A DNA stretch of 54,717 nucleotides from Clostridia bacterium (GTDB lineage Bacteria; Bacillota; Clostridia; Christensenellales; CAG-314): assembly GCA_017500855.1 (NCBI GenBank), contig JAFVYC010000038.1, positions 1 through 54,717 on the forward strand, read 5' to 3'. The position numbers and the translations under genes are program-made. Below the pieces are notes generated by a model. The model was not told where the DNA came from. It saw only the letters and a program-made list of their open reading frames with translations, and ran no database searches. This document shows, in pieces, positions 9,305 through 18,257 of the stretch. Positions within the stretch are counted from its first letter, which is position 1. Every line of letters begins with the position of its first letter.

Positions 9305-10036
9305 ATGAGAAAGAACATTCTTGCCATTTTGTTGGCTACAATTTTGATAGTTGTTTTGTGTGGATGTGATCCGAATGTTGACCCACCAAAGGTAGATCCT
9401 CCACAAAGTGACAAAATGGTGCATTTCAAAGATGGTCCTGCCGAAGATTTTTGGGCAAGAAACGATGGCGGAAACGGCTACCCATTCAATTGTTCTTTTC
9501 AACAAGAACATGCTATTATTCAAGGTGGAGTGCTGACGTTGCTACTTGACCAAAGCAACGGTGGGTTTGTTGGTGCGGAATACCGTTCAAGACAATATTT
9601 CTCCTACGGAATGTACGCCGTTTCCATGAAACCTGCAAAGTGTTCGGGCGTTATTTCTTCCTTTTTTACCTACACAAACAACCCTTGGGACGAAATTGAC
9701 ATTGAGTTTTTGGGAAACGACACAACCAAGGTGCAATTCAACTACTTCACAAACGGCGTTGGCGAACACGAGTTTGTGTACGATCTTGGTTTTGATGCAT
9801 CGGAAGATTTCCACGAGTACGCATTTTTGTGGCTACCAAACAGCATCACTTGGTACGTTGATGGTGTTGCTGTGTACAGCGCAACGGAAAACGTTCCACA
9901 AGCAAGCGCACAAATCATGATGAATATTTGGAACGTTCACGACGATTTGGCAGGATGGACGGGCAAACTTGATCAAAGCCAACTGCCGGCCGAAGCGCAG
10001 TACCAATGGATAGATTTTCAGCCACAACAGCAGTAA
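9305..10036 (+). CDS. GH16 endo-beta-glucanase (lichenase type), lipoprotein
   Basis: A 243-residue GH16 glycosidase, predicted to cleave beta-1,3-1,4-glucan. Residues 4-20 form a lipoprotein signal with LCGC, so Cys21 would be lipidated and the enzyme held on the outer face of the membrane. The catalytic motif DEIDIEFLG carries nucleophile Glu130 and acid/base Glu134, and the following TKVQFNYFTNGVG segment is characteristic of lichenases. I chose ATG 9305 (GGAG at 9297-9300) over an upstream frame extension. The Pro-rich linker (residues 23-35) is short. It precedes the GH3 beta-glucosidase, fitting stepwise glucan breakdown. Confidence 0.92.
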   Translation: MRKNILAILLATILIVVLCGCDPNVDPPKVDPPQSDKMVHFKDGPAEDFWARNDGGNGYPFNCSFQQEHAIIQGGVLTLLLDQSNGGFVGAEYRSRQYFSYGMYAVSMKPAKCSGVISSFFTYTNNPWDEIDIEFLGNDTTKVQFNYFTNGVGEHEFVYDLGFDASEDFHEYAFLWLPNSITWYVDGVAVYSATENVPQASAQIMMNIWNVHDDLAGWTGKLDQSQLPAEAQYQWIDFQPQQQ

Positions 10037-10084
10037 AATTGCAAAATTTCTCTTTTGTACAACAAAATTTCGTTGTTTATATGC

Positions 10085-10103
10085 TACTATCACACACATA
10101 GTA
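10085..10103 (+). promoter_or_regulatory. 19-bp palindrome family, copy 1
   Basis: TACTAT-CACACAC-ATAGTA, 55 nt upstream of the GH3 start codon. It belongs to a set of eight sites in this window sharing TAyTAT-N7-ATArTA with AC as the last two spacer bases. Its position suggests an operator, but the protein is unknown. Confidence 0.55.
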
Positions 10104-10157
10104 CCTAATTTCAACTATTTATGGAGCAAATCCATACAAAATAAAAGGAGAACTACA

Positions 10158-13100
10158 ATGACTTCCAAAAAACTTTTGGCAACCAGAGTGCCCATCATGT
10201 CGGCAATGGTTGCAATCATGTTGGTTATTGCAATTGCATCCGGCATGTTTTGGCAAGATATCAGCATGTTCTTGTACGGACGCAGTCAACAAGCCGAATC
10301 CAAAGTTTTGGCTGATGGTACTGCGCTTTGCGAGGACATCGTTGAAGAAGGCATCGTGCTTTTGAAGAACCAAAAGGACAATGCAGGCAAATCGGCTTTG
10401 CCACTTTCCGCTGACGAAATTTCAAGAGTCAACGTGTTTGGTTGGGCTGCTTACGACTGGATGACAATGGCGTTCGGTTCGGGCTATTCCAACACGTCAC
10501 TAGAAAAAATGAAACTTTTCCCAGCGTTGGAAGCAGCAGGTATCGAGTACAACCAAACGTTGTACAACATGTACAAAAACTTCTACTCCGACAAATCTAA
10601 CGTGTACAACACCAAGGAAGACGAGCAAGAATACCGTGGTGGTGTTTCCTTCGGTTCGGAAAAGATTTTCACTTTGCACGAACCCGGAAGATCGTACTAC
10701 ACCGACGACATTCTCAACGAAGCAACGGACTTTTCCGACGTGGCAATTGTTGTTATTGGTAGAACAGGTAGCGAAAGCAAAGACTTGAAACTTCACCAAG
10801 TAAAGCAAGAGCAACGTGACAAATCCACAAGAAACATCACCGACAACACACGTCACTACCTTGAACTTTCCACCGAAGAGGAGGAAATGATTGAAGCAGC
10901 AAAATCCGCTTGCGACAAAGTCATTGTTGTGCTCAACACGGCAAACACAATGGAAACAGGCTTCATCAACGACGAAGGCATTGACGGCGCATTGCTTGTT
11001 GGAATCACAGGTTTGACAGGTGTCAACGGTTTGATCAACGTTTTGCGTGGCGAAAAAGAACAAAAAGTTCCCGAACGTGATGCCGAAGGCAACATCAAAT
11101 ATAATGCCGATGGTACGGTTATCTACCAAAAAGACGCAGACGGAGAGTTTGTGATGGAAACAGTCCCCGTTTCTCCATCAGGAAGAACTGCCGATACTTT
11201 CGCCTACGACCTTTTCACGGCGCCTGCATCTGCTGCACAAGGCGACACAGGTTCAGCAAAAATCTACTCGGGTGTTAGCGATAACAGTGCATACCGTGCG
11301 TACGTAGACTACAGCGAAGGTATCTACGTTGGCTACAAATGGTACGAAACTGCAAACGTGGAAGGCTTCTGGGATGACGTAGACAACGAGTACGGTCAAG
11401 GCTACGACGGTGTTGTTCAGTACCCATTTGGTTTTGGTCTTTCCTACACAACCTTCGAATGGACTGTAACGCACGTGTACATCAACGGCGAAGAACAACG
11501 CTACAATTCCATTCCTGAACTTGGCAAAAACGACAAGTTGGAAATCTACGTTTCCGTAGAAAACACAGGCGATTTTGCAGGCATGGACGTTGTTCAACTT
11601 TACTACACAGCGCCCTACATCGTTGGCGAAGTGGAAAAAGCGCACGTTGCTCTTGGCGCTTTTGCAAAAACAGGCGTTATTCAACCTGGCGAAAGTGACA
11701 TGGTAAAACTGGAATTGACCGTTCAAAGCATGGCGTCCTACGACTGCTACGACCTCAACAACAACGGTCACACAGGGTACGAATTGGATGAAGGCAACTA
11801 CTTCATTCGTTTGATGAAAAACTGCCACGAAGAAGGTACAATGTCCGACAGGTCGCAAACGGATGCTTCCATCCAGTACCACATTGGCGAAATAAACTAC
11901 GATTTTGACGAAAAAACAGGCGAAACGGTAGAAAACCGTTTCACAAACAAAGACGGTCAAGGCAACGATCAAGTTGTAGACAACAACGACCTTGACGGTA
12001 GCCGAGAATCAACTCCCGTTCAATACTTGTCCAGAAGTGACTTTGCCGGCACCTACCCACAAAATCTTCCCGCTAGAACAAGAACTGACGAAGCAGCGCA
12101 AGTTGCAAAAGCCGGCGAACCCACACAGGCACAACTGGAAGCAACGGGCTACTTTGGATTGAGTGATCCAAACGTTGTTGGGGCAGGCCTCACGTTCAAC
12201 GATCTTCTTGGCGAAGACGACTACGACGATGCAATTTGGGACGAAATTGTTGAACAAATTCCTTTTGCCGAACTGCACAGGCTTGTTAGTGACGGCTACT
12301 TCAAAACTGCAAGATTGGAAAGCATTGAAAAACCCGAATTTGTTGACTTGGACGGCCCACTTGGTTTCAACACCCGTGTTACAGGTGGTACAAACCTCTG
12401 CGAATTTGTGGCTTACCCAAGCGCAACAACTCTTGCTCAAACTTGGAACAAGGACGTTGCCTATGCAATGGGTCTTTCCGTTGGTCGTGAAGCATCTTCT
12501 ATGGATGGTTTGAACGGTTGGTATGCGCCCGGCGCAAACATTCACCGCAACCCATTTGGCGGAAGAAACGGCGAATACTACTCGGAAGATGCTGTTCTTT
12601 CCGGCTACATTTGCGCAGGCACAGTTCGTGGCGCAAAAGACATGGGCGTTCACTCCTACGTGAAGCACTTTGTTGCAAACGATGGCGAATTGAACCGTGA
12701 AGGTTTGTTCACGTTCATGACGGAACAAACTTTGCGTGAAATCTACTTGAAGCCTTTCGAAATAATGATCAAGGATGGCGGTGGCAATGCGCTTATGTCT
12801 TCTATGAACCGTCTTGGCAGAGTTTGGGTTGGCGCTTGCTACGGCTTGCTTACGGAAATTGTTCACGGCGAATGGGGCTTCCGTGGTGGCGTTGTTACCG
12901 ACTGGATCAACGCATCAGACACCTACATGCCTGCTGTAAAAGGTTTGTGGGCTGGCAACGACATGTGGCTGTCCAACGGTATTCCAACGGCGTTCAACGA
13001 CTTGAAGGACTACAGCGCAACCGACGTTGCATTCATGCGCAAGGCTGCAAAGGACATTTTGTTCATGCTTGTAGACACGGAAAATGCTCGCCAAGCATAC

Positions 13101-13289
13101 AGTCCCGATTCGGAAGACGTCGACTACTCCAAGGGCGCTGAGTACAACCTAACTTGGGTTTGGTTTATCGTTGCGCTTGAATTGGCAATTGGCGGTGGCG
13201 TTGCTTGGATTGCAATTTCCACGGTAAAACAGTTCAAAGTTATCAAACAAAAAGAAGCCGACTTGGCTTGTAGCAACTCCGACGAGTAG
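10158..13289 (+). CDS. Domain-permuted GH3 beta-glucosidase with N- and C-terminal membrane anchors
   Basis: A 1043-residue GH3 enzyme. The order is a transmembrane helix (about 8-32), the GH3 alpha/beta sandwich normally found at the C-terminus (about 50-330), a fibronectin-like domain (about 390-560, with YPFGFGLSYT), then the TIM barrel normally at the N-terminus (about 670-930), and a final transmembrane helix (about 1000-1024). The nucleophile Asp is in GGVVTDW and the barrel has KHFVAND. This reversed order is known from some ruminal GH3 enzymes. The double anchor suggests that it works on the outer face of the cell membrane on short glucans made by the GH16 enzyme. AAAAGGAG precedes ATG 10158. 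Confidence 0.9.
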   Translation: MTSKKLLATRVPIMSAMVAIMLVIAIASGMFWQDISMFLYGRSQQAESKVLADGTALCEDIVEEGIVLLKNQKDNAGKSALPLSADEISRVNVFGWAAYDWMTMAFGSGYSNTSLEKMKLFPALEAAGIEYNQTLYNMYKNFYSDKSNVYNTKEDEQEYRGGVSFGSEKIFTLHEPGRSYYTDDILNEATDFSDVAIVVIGRTGSESKDLKLHQVKQEQRDKSTRNITDNTRHYLELSTEEEEMIEAAKSACDKVIVVLNTANTMETGFINDEGIDGALLVGITGLTGVNGLINVLRGEKEQKVPERDAEGNIKYNADGTVIYQKDADGEFVMETVPVSPSGRTADTFAYDLFTAPASAAQGDTGSAKIYSGVSDNSAYRAYVDYSEGIYVGYKWYETANVEGFWDDVDNEYGQGYDGVVQYPFGFGLSYTTFEWTVTHVYINGEEQRYNSIPELGKNDKLEIYVSVENTGDFAGMDVVQLYYTAPYIVGEVEKAHVALGAFAKTGVIQPGESDMVKLELTVQSMASYDCYDLNNNGHTGYELDEGNYFIRLMKNCHEEGTMSDRSQTDASIQYHIGEINYDFDEKTGETVENRFTNKDGQGNDQVVDNNDLDGSRESTPVQYLSRSDFAGTYPQNLPARTRTDEAAQVAKAGEPTQAQLEATGYFGLSDPNVVGAGLTFNDLLGEDDYDDAIWDEIVEQIPFAELHRLVSDGYFKTARLESIEKPEFVDLDGPLGFNTRVTGGTNLCEFVAYPSATTLAQTWNKDVAYAMGLSVGREASSMDGLNGWYAPGANIHRNPFGGRNGEYYSEDAVLSGYICAGTVRGAKDMGVHSYVKHFVANDGELNREGLFTFMTEQTLREIYLKPFEIMIKDGGGNALMSSMNRLGRVWVGACYGLLTEIVHGEWGFRGGVVTDWINASDTYMPAVKGLWAGNDMWLSNGIPTAFNDLKDYSATDVAFMRKAAKDILFMLVDTENARQAYSPDSEDVDYSKGAEYNLTWVWFIVALELAIGGGVAWIAISTVKQFKVIKQKEADLACSNSDE

Positions 13290-13294
13290 TGCAA

Positions 13295-13360
13295 TCTACT
13301 GCTAGCCAGTAGAAAACATGCTGTGTCGCAATAGAAAAAAAGTCTACTGCCAAGCAGTAG
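13295..13360 (+). repeat. Two tandem hairpins in the GH3-lipoprotein intergenic region
   Basis: CTACTG-CTAGC-CAGTAG (13296-13312) and CTACTGC-CAA-GCAGTAG (13344-13360) are near-copies of each other, each followed by purine-rich GAAAAC or GAAAC and 48 nt apart. Neither has a T-run, so they are not ordinary terminators. They could protect the upstream mRNA or tune expression of the following lipoprotein gene. Confidence 0.5.
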
Positions 13361-13430
13361 GAAACACAAACTATCATTCCGATTCGAGTTGTTTTGTTTC
13401 GGATAAACAAAATTACTAGGAGGTCTTTCT

Positions 13431-15743
13431 ATGACTAGAAACATCAAAAGAGCAGTTGTTGCTGTTTTTGCGAGCATTCTTGTTGTTGCAATGCTACTTT
13501 TGTGCGTTGCTTGTGAACCACCAAAGGATCCCACAACAATAACGTTGAGCGAACAAGCAATAACAATTGGCGTTGGCGACAGCAAACGTGTAAGGGCTGA
13601 AGTTTCCGATGGCTCCGACGTTGTTTGGAGCAGTTCCGACGATTCCGTAGCAACTGTCTCGGCAGCAGGCGTTGTTCGTGGCGTTGGCGCTGGTAGTGCA
13701 ACCATCACAGCCACGGCAAACGGCGTTTCGGAATCTTGTTCCGTTACCGTTCAAGACATCACAATTTCCTTGGACAAATCGGAATTGACTTTGGACATTG
13801 AAACGGAATCCAAAAAGTCGGCAACACTTGTTGCTACAATCAAAAATGGAAGCGAAGTTTTGGATGAAGAAGTTGTTTGGTCTAGTAGCGACAACGAAGT
13901 TGCAACGGTAGATCAAAACGGCACGGTTACTGCAGTTGCAGTTGGTAGTGCAACCATCACAGCAAAACGTTCCCAAGGCAATGCAACGGCAACGTGCCAA
14001 GTGACTGTTGGTTGGGAAAACAAACCATCCGGCTACGTGGAAATTGGTTTTGCTGAACAAAACAAGGCAACAACCAACGTGTACGGCATTTGGAACGACC
14101 AAGGATGGGAATTCGGCAACACAGTTATCTACAAAGCGTGGAGCGCCGATTCCGAAAATTCCATGGCTGGCAAAGTGTTTATCGACTACGAAGTGCTTTC
14201 CACAATGAAGGACGAGTATCAAGCGGCAATTCAACTTACGTTGCGTAGTTCCAAGGCAACGGGCGACGAAGGCGCAATGCTTGAAGTTGGCTACTTCTAC
14301 ACACTTTCATTCGATATCACCTCTAGCGTTAGCGGAACAATCCACGCAAACGACTACGCAGTAAACGGTCAAGTTGCAGGTTTGGAAGACGTGGACTACA
14401 TCTTTGAAGTGGAAGCAGGCGTAACAAAACATATTGAAGTTTTGTTTGCTCACTACGACGACGGTAGAATTCACGACACAACCGACTACTCCAACGTTGA
14501 ATCGGCACTTCATCTTTTGCTTGGTTCGTTGGAAGGCCGTGTTCAAGTGACAATAGACAATTTGCAATGGGTAAAGGGCGAACAAGCACCCGAAAGACCG
14601 GGCGGATATACTCCCCCTGCGCCTGTAGTTACAGTTCCGGACCTTTCCGACGTGGAAGACGTTGCTTTGAACATCAATGCTGAAAATGCAGTTGCAGGTG
14701 AAGGCAACTCCGGTAGCGAAGTGTACAACATTGTTGACAATGGCCAAGGCAAGTCCTATACTATCGACTACTCCGGAACTTGGAGCGCAACCTATTCCCA
14801 CATTGTTGTGCCTATTCCTGAAACTGTAGACGTTGCAAACAGCAACATGTTTAGTGTGAAAATTAAAAACGAAAGTGACCACGCAATTACCCTTCGTTTT
14901 GACATTGCCGGCACAGCCTACGACAACGGTACAAATCCTTCGTCTAGAGATTGCGCAATTTCGGCAGTTGCAAGCAAAGGAACGCCCAAAGTTGACCTTG
15001 CTTGGGATGGAACTGCGCTCACAGTTGACCCAGGTGTGGAAGCTGTGCTGTACATCACTTTTGAAAACACAAGCGATGCGGGAATTCCATCGGAATTGCT
15101 TGTTTACTTCGACACTGTTTGGGAAGCGTCTTCCGTTGAACACAGCGGAAAAGTAACGCTCAGTCAATTCAAATTTACCTACTGGGAAGAACCTGATGAT
15201 ACTCCCGAAATTGACGTTCCTGCTGGCGAAAGCGTTGCAATTTCGGAATTTGTCAACAGCACAAACGGCAACTATGTTCTTGAAACTGCCGACGAAGGCA
15301 AATCCTACCACGTGACGTATTCCGACGTGGATGCCGACGGCTATGCAAACATCAGCGCAAACATTGGTGCGCTTGCGGAAAACCGCAACACGTTCAGTGT
15401 GAAAATTCGCAATAACGGACAAGCATCGGCAACAATTCGTATTGACATTTGTGGTTCCAATGCCATCACGGTTGGCGCAAATTCGGCATCCAGAGACCTC
15501 AACTTGAACATGGTTGCAAACGGTGGCAGTGGTGTTCGCACAGATCTTGAATGGGATGGCTCGTACATCACAATTGCATCCGGCGAAGAAGTGACTGTTG
15601 TCATTACCTACGACAACGCCCACGCGGAAATTGGCGCACCTGTGGAATTGCTGTTCTTTATTGACTCGGCGATGTATGGCGACACAAACACCTACAATGG
15701 AGATCTCACAATTGGCGAATTCAAATTTGAAAGCGCAAACTAA
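13431..15743 (+). CDS. Lipoprotein with two BIG2 Ig-like domains and carbohydrate-binding-like modules
   Basis: A 770-residue exported protein. The signal segment (about 8-27) ends at Cys28 with an imperfect lipobox. Two bacterial Ig-like group 2 domains follow (about 36-108 and 112-197; VWSSSD and GSATITA repeats). Next is a beta-rich module (about 200-390) resembling CBM4/CIA30-type binding domains. Two mutually related modules make up the rest (about 395-585 and 590-770), sharing FSVKI, SRD and the LxWDGxxxTV pattern. No catalytic motif is seen. Placed after GH16 and GH3 enzymes, it probably binds polysaccharide at the cell surface. An AGGAGGT site precedes ATG 13431, and a strong terminator follows. 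Confidence 0.72.
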   Translation: MTRNIKRAVVAVFASILVVAMLLLCVACEPPKDPTTITLSEQAITIGVGDSKRVRAEVSDGSDVVWSSSDDSVATVSAAGVVRGVGAGSATITATANGVSESCSVTVQDITISLDKSELTLDIETESKKSATLVATIKNGSEVLDEEVVWSSSDNEVATVDQNGTVTAVAVGSATITAKRSQGNATATCQVTVGWENKPSGYVEIGFAEQNKATTNVYGIWNDQGWEFGNTVIYKAWSADSENSMAGKVFIDYEVLSTMKDEYQAAIQLTLRSSKATGDEGAMLEVGYFYTLSFDITSSVSGTIHANDYAVNGQVAGLEDVDYIFEVEAGVTKHIEVLFAHYDDGRIHDTTDYSNVESALHLLLGSLEGRVQVTIDNLQWVKGEQAPERPGGYTPPAPVVTVPDLSDVEDVALNINAENAVAGEGNSGSEVYNIVDNGQGKSYTIDYSGTWSATYSHIVVPIPETVDVANSNMFSVKIKNESDHAITLRFDIAGTAYDNGTNPSSRDCAISAVASKGTPKVDLAWDGTALTVDPGVEAVLYITFENTSDAGIPSELLVYFDTVWEASSVEHSGKVTLSQFKFTYWEEPDDTPEIDVPAGESVAISEFVNSTNGNYVLETADEGKSYHVTYSDVDADGYANISANIGALAENRNTFSVKIRNNGQASATIRIDICGSNAITVGANSASRDLNLNMVANGGSGVRTDLEWDGSYITIASGEEVTVVITYDNAHAEIGAPVELLFFIDSAMYGDTNTYNGDLTIGEFKFESAN

Positions 15744-15766
15744 ATTCTGAATTTTTCTAATTCTTT

Positions 15767-15795
15767 GGGGCAACGAAAACCGTTGCCCCGTTTTT
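15767..15795 (+). terminator. Rho-independent terminator
   Basis: GGGGCAACG (15767-15775), loop AAAAC, CGTTGCCCC (15781-15789), then G and five T. It ends the GH3-lipoprotein unit. Confidence 0.92.
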
Positions 15796-15966
15796 GTTTA
15801 TTTTTGTGGAAGAACAAATACATTGTATTGAATGTTCTATAAATCTACTTTTGGAAAATACTGGTTTTGTTGTGGGACGGAGAAAATATGATGGGCGTGG
15901 AATGTTGCGTTTTGGCACAAAGTGATAAAAATATTTGGCATATTGAATTTTTATTATTCCATTGAT

Positions 15967-15995
15967 TTGTAATTATGGCTTGGATGTGGTATAAT
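15967..15995 (+). promoter_or_regulatory. Extended -10 promoter
   Basis: TTGTAA (15967-15972), 17 bp, TATAAT (15990-15995) preceded by TGG. It drives the next gene, 50 nt downstream. Confidence 0.65.
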
Positions 15996-16044
15996 ATAGA
16001 AAAGGGTGGCTGAGCCACAATCTAACAAAAGAGAGGAAAGGGAA

Positions 16045-16992
16045 ATGAATGTAGCAAAAAAGGTGCTAAAAATAGTTTTGGCTGTGTTTTTGGCTTTGAT
16101 AATGTTGATTTTGCTTGTTTGGGGTGGATTGAATTTGTTCAAGCCTGTGATTTACAGCGAGTTTTTCTCCATCGACAGCGTAATTTGCAAAAATCCCGGT
16201 TTGAACGATGGATTTGTTTGCCAAGGCATTGCCGTTGATGAGCAAAGTGGCAAAGTTATTGTTTCCGGCTATATGAAGGACGACAGCGCAAGTAGAATAT
16301 ACGTAACCGACAAGGACAACAACGTGCGCTATGTAACCTTGAGCAACGGTGGCAAGCCATTCACAGGCCACATGGGTGGTATTGCAATTGGACGTGACAG
16401 CGTTTATTTCCCATCGGGAAGCAAACTTGTTGTTGTTCCGCTTGCTGACGTTTTGAACGAAAACACCAAAGATATTGACATTGCAGGCAAAACAATTGCA
16501 ATGATGCACTCAATTTCTTGCGTGTTTGCCAACGAAGAGAATTTGTACATTGGTCAATTCCACGATGGTGGCAAGTACGTTATTGAAGGACACGAAATGG
16601 AAACTGCCGAAGGCACTCACTACGCCTTTGTGACTTGCTACGACTTGGACGATTTGACAACACCAACTCACATTTACTCCGTGCGTGACAGAGTGCAAGG
16701 CTTTTGCATGACACCTGATGGACAGGCTGTGCTTTCAACTTCCTACGGCTTGACGTCTTCGGTATACTACGTATACGACACAAACGGCTTGCAAGTAGAC
16801 ACACAATTTGAAGGCATTGACGTCTACTTTTTGGACGATTGCCAACGTCAATTTTCAGGCCCCGCAATGAGTGAAGATTTGGACTACAGCAACGGCCTTG
16901 TTGTGACATTTAGTGAAAGCGCATCCGACAAGTATATCTTTGGCAAATTCTTCTTTGCCGACAAAGTTTACGGACTGGATTTGAACAAGTAG
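16045..16992 (+). CDS. Membrane-anchored protein of unknown function, possible beta-propeller
   Basis: A 315-residue protein that I do not recognise. Residues 8-30 are one hydrophobic helix with two lysines before it, predicting an N-terminal anchor with the rest outside. The body has repeated short beta-strand blocks such as QGIAVDEQSGKVIVSGY, GHMGGIAIG and VQGFCMTPDGQAVLSTS, which recall propeller blades of the SMP30/NHL type, but I cannot assign a family. I chose ATG 16045 because GAGAGGAAAGGG precedes it; the upstream extension lacks a site. It has its own promoter and terminator, so it is monocistronic. Its place next to the glucan genes may be chance. Confidence 0.7.
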   Translation: MNVAKKVLKIVLAVFLALIMLILLVWGGLNLFKPVIYSEFFSIDSVICKNPGLNDGFVCQGIAVDEQSGKVIVSGYMKDDSASRIYVTDKDNNVRYVTLSNGGKPFTGHMGGIAIGRDSVYFPSGSKLVVVPLADVLNENTKDIDIAGKTIAMMHSISCVFANEENLYIGQFHDGGKYVIEGHEMETAEGTHYAFVTCYDLDDLTTPTHIYSVRDRVQGFCMTPDGQAVLSTSYGLTSSVYYVYDTNGLQVDTQFEGIDVYFLDDCQRQFSGPAMSEDLDYSNGLVVTFSESASDKYIFGKFFFADKVYGLDLNK

Positions 16993-17041
16993 AGCGCCTT
17001 GAAACATCAAAACGGCAACCCCGTTGTGCAAAAACTATAAC

Positions 17042-17084
17042 ATTGCTTGCAATTGACATACGTTCAGTTGCAAGCAATTTTTTT
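17042..17084 (+). terminator. Rho-independent terminator
   Basis: ATTGCTTGCAA (17042-17052) pairs with TTGCAAGCAAT (17068-17078) across a 15-nt loop, followed by a T-run to 17084. Confidence 0.85.
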
Positions 17085-17318
17085 GCCAATTTTCTTAGGG
17101 TAGATGCATTGTTTCAAAATATATGGCTTGTCATGCATTGAATTACCAAGTTTCTTGTTGCGTATCCATTGTTTTGTTTTCATGAAGATTCTAGAGTATT
17201 TTGAAAAAGGTTTTTTATGAACATACAAACAGTTTTACAATGTTTTTCAACCGTGCAATTGGTTTATAATTTGAATTATTTTTTTTTGTATTTATTGTGT
17301 TTATTCTTTATTTTTTAG

Positions 17319-17480
17319 TTGCATATAGCAACATATCTATTTTTTATTTACTTGCATAGAGTAATATTTCTATTTTTTCTCGCTTGCATATAGTAATATT
17401 TCTATTTTTTTATTTATTTGCATACAGTAACATATCTTTTTTATTTATAAAGCATCCATAGTGCCATATTTTTTTTATTT
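17319..17480 (+). repeat. Degenerate AT-rich 32-34 bp tandem repeat, about five copies
   Basis: Units start near 17319, 17352, 17384, 17418 and 17449. Each begins TTGCATAnAGTAAyAT (last copy more diverged) and continues into a T-rich half. The whole stretch 17093-17530 has no supportable gene. The period is close to three helical turns, so one face of the DNA would present the same motif repeatedly. This could be a curved or protein-binding region upstream of the next operon, or simply a minisatellite. Confidence 0.75.
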
Positions 17481-17592
17481 AGAAAACGTCAATTGTTGCA
17501 AAAAAATCTGATTTGTTTGCAAAAAAAAATGTTTGCACATTTTGAAACAATCAGTACTATAATAATGTAGAAAATTGTTTTTGGGGCAAAAA

Positions 17593-18255
17593 ATGCATTG
17601 TTTTCAAACGGAAAATTTGGTAGATTTGTCACACACGATAGCATTTGAAATTTTCAAGAACGCACAATTCCCTTGGCAAGTTTTGCCAAAGATAAAGGAT
17701 TTTGTGGTTTCACTTGGCAAGAAATTGCCCGTTGACTTTGTTGAAGTTTCGCCCGAAGTTTGGGTTCACAAAACGGCGAACGTTGCCAAAAGCGCTTGTT
17801 TGATGCCACCTTGCATAGTCGATGCCAATTCGGAAATTCGCCATTGCGCATTTGTTCGTGGTGGGGTTGTCGTTGGCAAAAACTGCGTTGTGGGCAACAG
17901 CGTGGAAATCAAAAACAGCATTTTGTTCGATGGTGTTCAAGTACCACATTTCAACTACGTTGGCGACAGCATTCTTGGTTACAAGTGCCATTTTGGCGCA
18001 GGCGCTGTAACTTCCAATGTCAAGTGCAACAAAACTTTTGTTTGTGTCAAGCACAATGGCACGGAAACGCAAACAGGGTTAAAAAAGTTTGGCGCCATTG
18101 TTGGGGATTTTGTGGAAGTCGGTTGCAATGCCGTGCTAAACCCGGGCACGATAGTTGGTAAAAACAGCATTGTTTACCCAACTTTGTCGATACGTGGGGT
18201 TGTTGCGCCAAACACAATTGTCAAATCTAACAAAGAATACGCAAAAAGGATATAG
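17593..18255 (+). CDS. Left-handed beta-helix (hexapeptide repeat) protein, GlmU C-terminal-like
   Basis: A 220-residue protein with a short alpha-helical N-terminus (LPKIKDF region) and then hexapeptide repeats ([VI]GxNxxV type, for example VVGKNCVVGNSVEIKNSIL) forming a left-handed beta-helix. It lacks the nucleotidyltransferase Rossmann domain of full GlmU. Such proteins are often named UDP-GlcNAc pyrophosphorylase-like, but no uridylyltransferase motif is visible; an acyltransferase or scaffold role is possible. I chose ATG 17593 over TTG 17575. It ends 2 nt before glmM, so a link to amino-sugar nucleotide synthesis is likely but inferred. A TATAAT lies at 17558-17563 without a convincing -35. 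Confidence 0.75.
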   Translation: MHCFQTENLVDLSHTIAFEIFKNAQFPWQVLPKIKDFVVSLGKKLPVDFVEVSPEVWVHKTANVAKSACLMPPCIVDANSEIRHCAFVRGGVVVGKNCVVGNSVEIKNSILFDGVQVPHFNYVGDSILGYKCHFGAGAVTSNVKCNKTFVCVKHNGTETQTGLKKFGAIVGDFVEVGCNAVLNPGTIVGKNSIVYPTLSIRGVVAPNTIVKSNKEYAKRI

Positions 18256-18257
18256 TT

